This document shows, piece after piece, positions 20,922 to 33,154 of a stretch of DNA of 64,000 nucleotides. Source of the DNA: Artemisia argyi (taxonomy: Eukaryota; Streptophyta; Magnoliopsida; Asterales; Asteraceae). The stretch is taken from contig CM060704.1 of NCBI GenBank assembly GCA_030686995.1, positions 172,233,718 through 172,297,717 of the forward strand, given 5' to 3'. The translations under genes and the position numbers were made by a program. Under the pieces are notes generated by a model. It had not been told where the DNA came from, did not search any database, and worked only from the letters and a program-made list of their open reading frames with translations. How positions within the stretch are numbered: position 1 is the first letter of the stretch; the number at the start of each line of letters is the position of its first letter.

Positions 20922-20940
20922 TGGCGCCGCAACCCGGGGA
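20922..20940 (+). promoter_or_regulatory. A2 primer-binding site, unit 1
   Basis: TGGCGCCGCAACCCGGGGA, 6 nt inside LTR 1; similar to the tRNA-Asp complement but with a changed and lengthened centre. Unit 2 has the same at 30309-30327. Confidence 0.75.
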
Positions 20941-20960
20941 ATAGTTATTGTCTAGGTTAG

Positions 20961-20996
<36 letters not shown>

Positions 20997-21109
20997 TAGG
21001 ACTACTTGCTAGATTCCTTTCTAGTAAGATTTTATTTTTATTTTTAGGTCTTCTTTAGTCTATCTTATTTCTTCGTGCTTTTGTTCGTAACTCTTCACCG
21101 TCCGCCGTC

Positions 21110-23779
21110 ATGGCAACCAACGAATTCTCCAACCTTAGGATCACTAGGAGTCGTAGTACCACCAGAGACCTTGTCTTGCCTTATGCAGAACCCGAAAGAG
21201 AAATGTGTAGGTTAAGACGAACTCAGTCAACTCCTGAACCATCCAGCATTGCTATCGATTTTGATGCACCTCTCTCTGAAGAAAATTTAGAAAACCATTT
21301 CTCAACCCCTAGCTCCTAACTCAACGACGACACTAGTACTCCCGCAACCCCCATTCCTAAGCGTCTCAAAGATTACTCCTCCCCAACCTCTCGTGGCTTC
21401 TCAAACGCCATTGTCTACCCAAACGAACACACCAACGAGGTCTTGCACGCAAACGATTTTTGGCTTGTCAAAAGTGTGTGTAAATTTCACGGACTAGATG
21501 AGGAAAATCCAATCCAACACATCAAGGACTTCCTGAAAATAGTGGACACCATCCATACGGATGGGGCTACTAGAGACACATCCCGATTGTGATTCTTTCC
21601 TTTCACCTTATATGAAAAAGCCCAAGAATGGTATGACAAACTCCCTTCTGAATCTATCTTCACATGGGAGCAACTCATATCTAAGTTCTATGAGAAGTTC
21701 TTTCCGTCTGGAAAAACCTCAGCACTTAGAGATAGGATCCTCCGTTTCCGGAAGGAGAAGGACGAACCCTTCTATAAATCGTGGACTAGATTCAAAGATT
21801 CAATAAGACAAGTTCCCCATCATGGCATTGAGCTTTGGCTCTTGGTCCAAATCTTCTACGAAAATATCTCCTCTAATGACCGAAACGGAATTAACCAATC
21901 TAGGAAAGGAAGATTGGCCAATCTTAGTGCCGAGGAAGGATGGGATAGGATTGAAGAATATGCTCAAGACCAGGATGACACTTGGGATGAACCTGAGTCG
22001 ACTGTCAGCATTTCTGAGACCACCTCAGATCGGTTGAGCAAAGTTCACAAAAGAGTGGAATACCTAGCTGGATCGCAATTACCTAAACAGCTGTCGAATC
22101 CTTACTTGATCTGCGATTACTGTGGAGGCCCGCATGAGGTAGAAGAATGCGGAGGAGCAGCCACAACTGAACATGCATGTTTGTCAGGAGGGGACATTTA
22201 TGTTGATCCCTCCCTTTTGCCTTTCTACCAAAATGACGATTACACCCTTTGGGGAAATCTGGTAAAGAGAAGAGAAGGGGAGGAAGGCCCTGAATTCAAA
22301 ATCAGGAGCAATTTCGAAGATGACCTTGGTCACTTCACTCAAGAAAAAGACTTGCAAATGAAAGGGCTTAATGAGCTTTTCGACGGGCAGCAGGAGGGTA
22401 TTGGAGAATTTTTCAACAAGCTTAACTCAACCCTAGATAACCTCCAAACGCCATTAGAAAGAAAAAAAGACCCCATGCTCGCAATAAACACACGAGCTGG
22501 AACGACAACCAAGGACCCTCCTTACCCAAACTCGTCCCCCGTCACCCCCGATCCAGACAAACCTGAGGAGGAGGAGCAGGAGGTCGGCATTGGCACCCCA
22601 GACCAACCGCCCGTAACGATCCCTTCCCCATCGGCCTTGCCTAACCAACCTGTGAGAATCCCATTCCCGTCCCGATTAAGAAACCAGAAAACTGAGAATG
22701 ATAACAAGAGGTTCTTGTCATACCTAAAAGACTCAGTTGTTACCATACCTCTCCTTGATGTTTGCTATCACATGCCAAAGTATAGCACATACTTCAAAAA
22801 GCTACTCGCTAACAGGAAGAAACTCGAGGGTCTTGTGACCCTGGGGGAAGAATGCTCAATGGTGACCCATCGAGGGCTACCAAAGAAGGTAGACGATCCG
22901 GGCAGCTTCACCTTGCCTTGCTCCATAGGACCTCTATCAATCAAGAATGCTCTTGCCGATTTGGGAGCAAGTATCAATCTCGTGCCTCACTCTATGTTCC
23001 GTAAACTAGGATATTCTGGATTGAAGTCTATCCGTATGAACATCCAACTAGCCGTTAGATCAGTCAAGTACCCCGTAGGGATATGCGAGGATGTGCTAGT
23101 CAAAGTTGGGAAATTCAAATTCCCGGTCGACTTCGTAATCCTGGATATGGAGGAGGATGACTTGGTACCTATCATCTTAGGTAGACCATTTCTTGCTACC
23201 GCGCGTGCAGTCATTGATGTCTACGATGGAAAATTGACCTTACGAGTGGGAGACGATAACACAACCTTCGACATTAAGGATTCTATGGACCTCTCCCTCG
23301 AAGCAGCCAACCGGCTCTACTTTATCGGGGAAGTAGTTGAACTCACAGATGTCATTGATAGTTGCGTCGATGAACAAATCGATGAAGGCTGGCTACGGGA
23401 CGAGAGTTTTCTGCCTTTGCTAGAGGTGGAAAAGACGGAGGATGTTAATGCAGTCTCCTTCTACCCCAGACAAGAGGCAACGGAGCATCTCGAGCTCCGA
23501 AAGCCCGAAAACAAGCTCAAGCCTTCTATTATCGAACCTCCTAACGTTGATCTTAAAGAACTTCCTAACCATTTGGAGTACGCCTTCCTTCAGGGGGAGG
23601 ACCAACTCCCGGTAATCATAAACTCTTCCTTGGAACATGAACAAAAAGTTAAACTCTTAGAGGTCCTAAAAAAATACAAGGGGGTACTCGCATGGAGTGT
23701 GGCCGACATTAAGGGGATTGACTCAACTTTTTGCTCACATAAGATTCTTATGGAGGAAGATTATAAACCTACTGTGTAA
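21110..23779 (+). pseudogene. A2 unit 1 Gag-protease
   Basis: One frame from ATG 21110 with in-frame stops TAA 21317-21319 and TGA 21590-21592, ending at TAA 23777-23779, where the pol frame continues after 12 nt. Gag: EWYDKLPSESIFTWEQL, FKDSIRQVPHHGIELW, then a knuckle-like CDYCGGPHEVEEC. A proline/glutamate-rich linker follows. The protease has DLGASINLVPHSMF as active site (D-L-G-A, intact) and PIILGRPFLATARAVID. The last part reads into the pre-RT region (LKKYKGVLAWSVADIKG). Both of the internal stops and the terminal TAA recur in unit 2, so they predate the tandem duplication. Confidence 0.88.
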
Positions 23780-26456
23780 CCCCAGAGGCGAGTGAATCCT
23801 AACATTAAGGAAGTAGTAAAGAAAGAAGTTATCAAACTTTTGGATGCAGGACTGATTTACCCGATCTCGGATAGCCCATGGGTCAGTCCTGTGCAGGTTG
23901 TACCTAAAAATGGTGGAATGACTGTAGTAAAGAATGACAAGGGTGAGATGGTGCCCCAGAGAACTGTCACTGGATGGCGGGTATGCATCGACTATCGAAA
24001 GCTCAATGATGCCACGAGGAAAGATCACTTTCCCTTACCATTCATTGATCAGATGTTAGAGAGATTATCTGGACACGAGTACTATTGCTTCTTGGATGGG
24101 TTCTCTGGATATTTTTAAAATCCCCATAGCACCCGAGGACCAAGAAAAGACCACGTTTACTTGCCCCTATGGAACATTTGCCTACAAAAGGATGCCTTTT
24201 GGGCTATGTAATGCCCCCACTACTTTCCAACGTTGCATGACCGCAATCTTTCACGAACTCATGGAAGACAGCATGGAAGTGTTCATGGATGACTTTTCAG
24301 TCTTCGGGAACTCCTTCGACCGCTGTCTTGCTAATCTAGAAAAGATGCTCAAACGTTGTGAGGAAACCAACTTGGTGTTAAACTGGGAAAAGTGTCATTT
24401 CATGATAAAGGAAGGGATTGTGTTAGGGCATAAGATCTCAGGGAACGGGATAGAGGTGGACCAAGCTAAAGTTGAAGCTATATCTAAGTTACCATACCCC
24501 ACGACTGTTAAGGCAATACGCAGCTTTTTGAGGCACGCCGGATTTTATCGGAGATTCATCAAGGACTTCTCCAAAATTGCCCGGCCAATGACTCAATTGC
24601 TTGTGAAGGATGCTCCGTTCGATTTTTCCCAAGAATGCAAAGATGCTTTCGATCTCTTAAAAAGGGAACTCACTCAAGCTCCAATCATGATCACACCCAA
24701 CTGGGTGTTACCATTTGAAATCATGTGCGACGCTAGCGACTTCGCTGTCGGGGCTGTATTAGGTCAACGGCGTGACAAGCTTTTCCAACCTATTTACTAC
24801 GCTAGCAAAACCATGAATCCCGCTCAAGAGAACTACTCCACCACCGAAAAAGAATTATTAGCCGTAGTGTTCGCATTCGACAAATTCTGACAATATCTTG
24901 TCCTTTCAAAGACAGTCGTCTTCACTGATCACTCAGCTCTTCGATATCTGTTTGCGAAGCAGGATGCCAAGCCACGACTAATTCGGTGGATCTTATTGTT
25001 ACAAGAATTCGATGTTGAGATTCGCGATAAGAGGGGGGCAGAGAATCTAGCCGCAGATCATCTATCTCGTCTTGAAAACCCCTTGGATAAGCACGATAGA
25101 AGTGAGATTAGGGATTCGTTTCCTGACGAACAACTGATGTCAATGATTGATTCGGAGCCATGGTACGCCGACTTTGCCAATTACTTCGCAAGTAGATGTA
25201 GACTTGTTCCTGAACACCTGACTAAGTACGAGAGGAAGAGGTTCTTTTCCCAGCTAAAATACTACTTCTGGGATGAACCCTTTTTATTCCGAAGGTGTCC
25301 TGACCACATTATAAGGCGTTGTGTTTCGGAGAATGAGGCAGTAAAGATTATGAGGGAATGTCACTCCGGTCCCTCTGGAGGGCATCATGGGATAAACGTT
25401 ACCGCCCGAAAGATTCTCGATGCAGGATTCTATTGGCCCACAATTTTTCGTGATGTAAAATAAATGGTGCAGGCATGCGATGCATGTCAACGAGCCGGAA
25501 ATATATCACATAGGGATGAGGCACCTCAGAACTTTATACAAGTTTGTGAGGTATTCGATGTTTGGGGAATTGACTTCATGGGACCCTTTCCATCCTCAGG
25601 GGGGAACGAGTACATCTTAGTCGCCATTGACTATGTTTCCAAATGGGTTGAGGCACAAGCCCTTAGGACCAATGATGCAAGAGTAGTTATTCATTTCCTG
25701 AAAAAGCTTTTCGCAAGATTCGGGATTCCGAAAGCTCTCATCAGTGATAGGGGGACACATTTTTGCAATGCACAAATGGAAAAGGTCATGAAGAGGTATG
25801 GAGTACCCCATCGATTCTCCACCGCCTATCATCCACAGACCAATGGCCAAGTCGAAAACACCAATAGAGCTATTAAAAGAATACTTGAAAAAACGGTTAG
25901 TCAAAACAGAAAGGACTGGTCATTCAAACTCGACGAAGCCTTATGGGCATTCCGAACTGCTTACAAAACACCTATTGGAACGACCCCATTCCGCATGGTG
26001 TATGGTAAGGCATGTCACTTACCGGTAGAATTAGAACACAAGGCTTATTGGGCGCTTAAGGCATGCAACTTAGATTACACAACTGCTGGGAATAATAGGT
26101 TTTTGCAATTACACGAGCTTGATGAGCTTAGACTAGAAGCCTACGAATCCTCCATCACATATAAAGAAAGAGCTAAAAGATGGCATGACCAGAGAATTAA
26201 GAAACCCAAAGATTTTTCAGAGGGAGACAAGGTCCTATTATACAATTCTCGGTTGAGATTATTTCCGGGAAAACTTAAGTCTAGATGGTATGGACCGTTC
26301 ACGGTAAAGAATTCTTCTAAATTTGGAGCGGTAGTGTTACTTGATGATGAAGGTAGGGAATTCACGGTTAACATACAACGTGTAAAACACTACCAAGAAA
26401 ATAACAATGAAATGATTAGTGAGGAGGATGTGACGTTTGATGACGAGATCACGTAG
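23780..26456 (+). pseudogene. A2 unit 1 RT-RNase H-integrase
   Basis: RT begins in the gag frame (KEVIKLLDAGLIYPISDS, WRVCIDYRKLNDATRKD) and is broken by a one-base insertion at about 24110-24118 (YYCFLDGFSGYF). It continues in the next frame with MPFGLCNAPTTFQRCM and the catalytic box FMDDFSVFG. RNase H has CDASDFAVGAVLGQ, STTEKELLAVVFAF and TDHSALRYL, with a unit-specific TGA at 24888-24890. The integrase zinc region (HHGINV...CDACQ) contains a shared TAA (25461-25463). The core has [17 protein letters not shown] and [11 protein letters not shown] (D, D, E), and a C-terminal region with GPFTVKNSS ends at 26456. No envelope-like ORF follows. The product would copy and insert element DNA if repaired by nature; as seen it is inactive. 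Confidence 0.9.
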
Positions 26457-27304
26457 TAACCCATAGCCTTGAGTCTAGCTACAAGACTCGTAAATAAAGA
26501 AAAGCGCTTCTTGGGAGGCAACCCATGTTTTGTGTGATTTCATTTTGTTTGATTGTTATTTGCTTCCGTATGCATGCTTTATTTTTATTGTTGGTTGATT
26601 ATGTTTCTCAATTAAAATGTGGAAATACTTTACTATGTTGTTTGGCCTAGTCTTAACTCAAACCTAAAAGTATTTTTGCAAAAGATAAGTGTAAGGGGAA
26701 ACCCCAAATATGTTTTTAAGAAACAAACCGATCATGATTCTCCACAATATTAAATAAGCATGTATATTCGTATTTGTTAGAGTCAAATGCTTGTATTGAG
26801 TCATAATGAAGTTTTTGCAGGATTTTCCAGGAAGTAGGACCAAGTTTTTCCAGAAATTTTCCGGAAACTTAACATAAGAATTTCTGCAGGTCCATTCTGA
26901 CGGCGTCAGAGGTTTACTCTTGACGGCGTCAGGAGTTAAAATCTGGAAATTTTACCGGTTTTGTTTTTCTAACGGAGTCTTATGGTTTTTGTGAATTATT
27001 AAGTTTTATAATCTCCAGGAAATCTGAAAACTTCATTTCACAAGCATTATATCTTACTTTGTTTTCTAGGATTTAGTAACTTATATAAGATGCCGCCGAT
27101 TTGACGCGAGGTTGTCTTGTCTATTTTTGTCAGGTTTTACAGGTTATGTATGACAAGAAGATGATTTATATTCTGGAAGGGAAGCTTTGATTGTTCATTT
27201 TCTTGGAGGAAGATTTAACCTGGCCACCTATAATCCATACCGAGCGAATCAGGGGAGTATTTGATTTCATTCTCTTTACTTTTTCACTTTTACATTCTTT
27301 ACTT

Positions 27305-27341
27305 GAACATTGGGGACAATGTTCATCTTAAGTGTAAGGGG
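27305..27341 (+). promoter_or_regulatory. Hairpin (GGGA loop) plus AAGTGTAAGGGG, unit 1
   Basis: GAACATTG-GGGA-CAATGTTC (27305-27324) is a perfect 8-bp stem with a 4-nt loop, followed 5 nt later by AAGTGTAAGGGG (27330-27341). Unit 2 has it at 36680-36699. A1 has the same stem with another loop (6504-6523). Confidence 0.7.
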
Positions 27342-28308
27342 AGGGTAAAAAGGTGATACCTTACATATGCACTTTCGCTTGAGTTTGTTTTGTTTGATAG
27401 TAGATGTGTAATAAAACTATGAGAAATACTTGTTAGTGCAATTTTAGCGACAAATTTAAAATTTTTTACAACATTTAGGAGTGAAACTTTAGCCATAGCA
27501 AGCGTCTCATGGATAGGAGATTGTATGACTAGCACATAACCGTATATTCAGAAAAATTTTCCACCCAAATATGTGAGGTTCGCCTTTAGATTTGATAGGA
27601 AAAGCATTTACTATTAGTGCTTATGAGTGTACCGGTAGCATTTAGATTCTAGAACTTGCGTTAGTGATGCATCCCGAGACCGCTAGTGAGACTACATTCC
27701 TGTGGTAGGATTTACTACATGATAAGAGGCATTAGGATCACCCTTGTGTTAAACCCGTATTATAATTACTTGACCATTTAAGTCATATTACTTGGCTAGT
27801 TAAGTCAACTAATTATTTCCCACACCCTTAGCGTTGTACTCATTTTTAGTACACGAAACCCCTAGTACACCCCTCCGAGCCTATCTTTTCGTTTCTAACT
27901 TTAAGCATCTTACTTAAAGGAAGAATTTGTTACACCCCACTTAAATGTACACCCAAATCGCCTTAGCCTTCCGTGTATGCGCTCATCTTTAGTGCATTAT
28001 TGTTATTTGTTAAACCCTAAGTTAACTTTCTAATTGATTACATGGTTGCTAAGTCGAGTCATATCCTTGTACATATTGTTTTGGGACGATTGGGACGATT
28101 GGGTAAGTACTTATTTTATGGAGTAATGGGGAATAACATAATATTATTACCCCCATATGTGCGTTAATCTTAAAAGTGCTCCAAGTGTTTTGATTTTCTT
28201 AATTCGAGTCATTAGAATAGTTTAATGTAAAGTATGTAAAGATTCAAGTGTAAGGGGAACTCTCATCCCCTATGATGTATTATTTTGGATGGTAGGGTAA
28301 GAGTGTAT

Positions 28309-28351
<43 letters not shown>

Positions 28352-28917
28352 AAAAATCAAGAAAAAGAAACAAAAAAAATAGAAAAAAAAGGAAAAAGAG
28401 AAAAAAACATACGGACTACCATCCCTTTTCATTCTATGTTCATTTTATGTTTTTGTTATTTTTCATTTATTAGCTTAAGTCGAGTCTAGTCTTGGCTTAG
28501 CAACGCCATATTGTACATGTAATTAACCAAGATTGTTAACTCGCCACCAGTTAAACTTCCTTTATCCAACAAAACCGTGTAATTCATATCCTTATACCTA
28601 ACATTACAAGCCTTTAAAAGACCTCTTTGATAGTTTATCCTAGGTGCTTACGCCATGTGGTGGAGGTTTGATCCTTTCCCAAGCCTATGGTAATCTATTT
28701 TGCTATGACAGGTAGTGAGAGATATCTTCTATTTCCATAATGTTATATTACTTTATTACACCCGAGAGATGTGAGTATCTAAACACTATTTGTGAGGTGC
28801 TAGTGTATGACCTCCGTGCTTGTCTATTGGTCTTTAGTGGAACGATTATTTGTTGTAATTACTTTTATATTAGTGTTAAATGACCCCTAACTTGTCTTTT
28901 GAGTAGAATAAAAGCGC

Positions 28918-28957
28918 ATTTGCTTGAGGACAAGCAAATCTCAAGTGTAAGGGTATA
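28918..28957 (+). promoter_or_regulatory. Hairpin (AGGA loop) plus terminal polypurine-like motif, unit 1
   Basis: ATTTGCTTG-AGGA-CAAGCAAAT (28918-28939) is a perfect 9-bp stem with a 4-nt loop, then AAGTGTAAGGG (28943-28953), then the LTR at 28958. Repeated at 38280-38301 in unit 2 and at 4906-4927 in A1. Confidence 0.7.
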
Positions 28958-30302
28958 TGATGAGGCGAAAAATGATCCGTTTTTAGAGGGTCATTTAAGC
29001 CCGAATCCGAATTTATTTGATCAAATATTGCCCTAAATCGTTCCTTTTGTGATTTTAGGTACTTGGAGTGTGAATTCTGGAAAAGAAGCCATTTTGGACG
29101 TTTTTGGAGCATAAAAGTGAAGAAAACGGCAAAGTCTCAATTTTCCATGCTGGAACAGTACATGAAGGCGTCAAGAGTAAACTCATGACGGCGTCAAACC
29201 CCAAGAATTAAAATCCGTAGCTCATGACGGCGTCACACAGGGCGTCAGAATTAGATCAAGGCCGTCCGAGGAAGTATTTGGCGGCGAGATGACGGCGTCA
29301 CACCTTTGTTCTTGACGCCGTCACCCCTATTTTCCTATATATAGTTTTCTAGTTTTTCACATTAAAAGAGGGAAGTTTTGGAGAAACCCTAAAGACGATT
29401 TTGGTGCAACTTTTACAGGTTTTTCAAGGGTTCCAACCCTTGATACCTTGCATTGTAATTGAGATAAGTGTTCTTCTAATTCAATCAATATGTCTATGTG
29501 TTGGTTGTCTATATCTTGTTCTTGTCTCAATTCCATTATGCTAGGCTAGATCTCTTTTGTGTTTGCTTAGATCTAATGAAACCTAGATATTGATTATGTG
29601 TTGATTACTTGTTTATTCTTGTCTTGGATGAATGATTTTATATGTTAGGCTTAAGAAAACTGGCAGATCTCCAAATGGTAACATGCTTGAACGTCTTAAG
29701 AAACATGAACCGAGGCGTACTAGGTCTTTATTGGTTGTATTTAATGCATGAGCCACTGTTTACAATCCCTATAGTTGTGCTGGGCATGGTGTAGGAGGAG
29801 ATAAGAGCTCATAGAATTCGGGAGTTATGTATGCCACCCCATGAATGGTATTAAGGAATACAATCCGTCATCCATGCAATTATAACAAGTAATTAACATG
29901 TAAAAGATATCTAGGGAGTAGTGAAATCTAAGTAAACACATTTTCTCCAATTACTGCTCACAACCTTAGTTTAATTAGTTTATTTTCATTTTTAGTATTT
30001 TATTTTGATTGCATCTTATTTTTGGGTTAGTTGAATGGCAACTAATTCCGCCCACTCTCCCAAAAACCGATATTTTAATTGCTTTCTAAAAAATATAAAA
30101 ACACAAAAATAATCATCCCTCACCTTTAGAACTAGTAATTTAGGCTTTCTAATCCTAGCGACACTATTCCTAAGCTGAACGATCAATCTCCCGGTACTTG
30201 TCACTATACTATAGTACAACGATCAGGTACACTGTCTGGTGGGGGTTGTAAGCTTCTCGAGATCCCTCGAGAGGTAAAGCCTGTTGCGATTCCCACGCAT
30301 CA
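28958..30302 (+). repeat. A2 LTR 2 (shared middle LTR)
   Basis: 1345 bp, TGATGAGGCG to CCCACGCATCA. It serves as 3' LTR of unit 1 and 5' LTR of unit 2, without target duplications. Four TGACGSCGTCA palindromes (29186-29196, 29225-29235, 29290-29300, 29313-29323) precede the TATA box CTATATATAG (29335-29344). Confidence 0.92.
29186..29344 (+). promoter_or_regulatory. LTR promoter: four TGACGSCGTCA palindromes and TATA
   Basis: Each 11-bp palindrome is two inverted TGACG half-sites 1 bp apart; TGACG is the core of as-1 elements bound by plant TGA-type bZIP factors (known). The last copy ends 11 bp before CTATATATAG. The arrangement recurs in every A1 and A2 LTR with occasional C-to-T damage. 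Confidence 0.6.
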
Positions 30303-30308
30303 AGTTTT

Positions 30309-30327
30309 TGGCGCCGCAACCCGGGGA
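30309..30327 (+). promoter_or_regulatory. A2 primer-binding site, unit 2
   Basis: TGGCGCCGCAACCCGGGGA, 6 nt inside LTR 2 and identical to unit 1. Confidence 0.75.
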
Positions 30328-30484
30328 ATAGTTATTGTCTAGGTTAGATTTTTTTTTTTTTTTTTTTTTATTAGGACTACTTGCTAGATTCCTTTCTAGT
30401 AAGATTTTATTTTTATTTTTAGGTCTTCTTTAGTCTATCTTATTTCTTCGTGCTTTTGTTCGTAACTCTTCACCGTCCGCCGTC

Positions 30485-33154
30485 ATGGCAACCAACGAAT
30501 TCTCCAGCCTTAGGATCACTAGGAGTCGTAGTACCACCAGAGACCTTGTCTTGCCTTATGCAGAACTCGAAAGAGAAATGTGTAGGTTAAGACGAACTCA
30601 GTCAACTCCTGAACCATCCAGCATTGCTATCGATTTTGATGCACCTCTCTCTGAAGAAAATTTAGAAAACCATTTCTCAACCCCTAGCTCCTAACTCAAC
30701 GACGACACTAGTACTCCCGCAACCCCCATTCCTAAGCGTCTCAAAGATTACTCCTCCCCAACCTCTCGTGGCTTCTCAAACGCCATTGTCTACCCAAACG
30801 AACACACCAACGAGGTCTTGCATGCAAACGATTTTTGGCTTGTCAAAAGTTTGTGTAAATTTCACGGACTAGATGAGGAAAATCCAATCCAACACATCAA
30901 GGACTTCCTGAAAATAGTGGACACCATCCATACGGATGGGGCTACTAGAGACACATCCCGATTGTGATTCTTTCCTTTCACCTTATATGAAAAAGCCCAA
31001 GAATGGTATGACAAACTCCCTTCTGAATCTATCTTCACATGGGAGCAACTCATATCTAAGTTCTATGAGAAGTTCTTTCCGCCTGGAAAAACCTCAGCAC
31101 TTAGAGATAGGATCCTCCGTTTCCGGAAGGAGAAGGACGAACCCTTCTATAAATCGTGGACTAGATTCAAAGATTCAATAAGACAAGTTCCCCATCATGG
31201 CATTGAGCTTTGGCTCTTGGTCCAAATCTTCTACGAAAATATCTCCTCTAATGACCGAAACGGAATTAACCAATCTAGGAAAGGAAGATTGGCCAATCTT
31301 AGTGCCGAGGAAGGATGGGATAGGATTGAAGAATATGCTCAAGACCAGGATGACACTTGGGATGAACCTGAGTCGACTGTCAGCATTTCTGAGACCACCT
31401 CAGATCGGTTGAGCAAAGTTCACAAAAGAGTGGAATACCTAGCTGGATCGCAATTACCTAAACAGCTGTCGAATCCTTACTTGATCTGCGATTACTGTGG
31501 AGGCCCGCATGAGGTAGAAGAATGCGGAGGAGCAGCCACAACTGAACATGCATGTTTGTCAGGAGGGGACATTTATGTTGATCCCTCCCTTTTGCCTTTC
31601 TACCAAAATGACGATTACACCCTTTGGGGAAATCTGGTAAAGAGAAGAGAAGGGGAGGAAGGCCCTGAATTCAAAATCAGGAGCAATTTCGAAGATGACC
31701 TTGGTCACTTCACTCAAGAAAAAGACTTGCAAATGAAAGGGCTTAATGAGCTTTTCGACGAGCAGCAGGAGGGTATTGGAGAATTTTTCAACAAGCTTAA
31801 CTCAACCCTAGATAACCTCCAAACGCCATTAGAAAGAAAAAAAGACCCCATGCTCGCAATAAACACACGAGCTGGAACGACAACCAAGGACCCTCCTTAC
31901 CCAAACTCGTCCCCCGTCACCCCCGATCCAGACAAACCTGAGGAGGAGGAGCAGGAGGTCGGCATTGGCACCCCAGACCAACCGCCCGTAACGATCCCTT
32001 CCCCATCGGCCTTGCCTAACCAACCTGTGAGAATCCCATTCCCGTCCCGATTAAGAAACCAGAAAACTGAGAATGATAACAAGAGGTTCTTGTCATACCT
32101 AAAAGACTCAGTTGTTACCATACCTCTCCTTGATGCTTGCTATCACATGCCAAAGTATAGCACATACTTCAAAAAGCTACTCGCTAACAGGAAGAAACTC
32201 GAGGGTCTTGTGACCCTGGGGGAAGAATGCTCAATGGTGACCCATCGAGGGCTACCAAAGAAGGTAGACGATCCGGGCAGCTTCACCTTGCCTTGCTCCA
32301 TAGGACCTCTATCAATCAAGAATGCTCTTGCCGATTTGGGAGCAAGTATCAATCTCGTGCCTCACTCTATGTTCCGTAAACTAGGATATTCTGGATTGAA
32401 GTCTATCCGTATGAACATCCAACTAGCCGTTAGATCAGTCAAGTACCCCGTAGGGATATGCGAGGATGTGCTAGTCAAAGTTGGGAAATTCAAATTCCCG
32501 GTCGACTTCGTAATCCTGGATATGGAGGAGGATGACTTGGTACCTATCATCTTAGGTAGACCATTTCTTGCTACCGCGCGTGCAGTCATTGATGTCTACG
32601 ATGGAAAATTGACCTTACGAGTGGGAGACGATAACACAACCTTCGACATTAAGGATTCTATGGACCTCTCCCTCGAAGCAGCCAACCGGCTCTACTTTAT
32701 CGGGGAAGTAGTTGAACTCACAGATGTCATTGATAGTTGCGTCGATGAACAAATCGATGAAGGCTGGCTACGGGACGAGAGTTTTCTGCCTTTGCTAGAG
32801 GTGGAAAAGACGGAGGATGTTAATGCAGTCTCCTTCTACCCCAGACAAGAGGCAACGGAGCATCTCGAGCTCCGAAAGCCCGAAAACAAGCTCAAGCCTT
32901 CTATTATCGAACCTCCTAACGTTGATCTTAAAGAACTTCCTAACCATTTGGAGTACGCCTTCCTTCAGGGGGAGGACCAACTCCCGGTAATCATAAACTC
33001 TTCCTTGGAACATGAACAAAAAGTTAAACTCTTAGAGGTCCTAAAAAAATACAAGGGGGTACTCGCATGGAGTGTGGCCGACATTAAGGGGATTGACTCA
33101 ACTTTTTGCTCACATAAGATTCTTATGGAGGAAGATTATAAACCTACTGTGTAA
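30485..33154 (+). pseudogene. A2 unit 2 Gag-protease
   Basis: Same structure and the same three stops as unit 1 (30692-30694, 30965-30967, 33152-33154). Of the few protein differences, Gly-to-Glu in the FDEQQEG segment and Val-to-Ala in LLDACYHMP are visible. The protease active site DLGASIN is intact. Confidence 0.88.

Larger units (their letters stand above)
26457..28957 (+). other. A2 unit 1 3' untranslated region
   Basis: 2.5 kb without coding support. It opens with the sequence shared with A1 (GCCTTGAGTCTAGCTACAAG). It includes two TGACGGCGTCA palindromes (26898-26908, 26921-26931), four copies of AAGTGTAAGGG(G) (26687, 27330, 28246, 28943), two perfect hairpins and an A tract at 28310-28347. 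The last AAGTGTAAGGG sits 4 nt before LTR 2 and is the likely polypurine tract. Confidence 0.8.

Noticed and set aside
28285..28489. Lysine-rich ORFs
   Set aside because: Translation of the A tract and A-rich sequence inside the Athila 3' region.
26457..28957. Envelope-like ORF expected in some Athila elements
   Set aside because: No open frame of meaningful length and no membrane-segment pattern in either unit or in A1.
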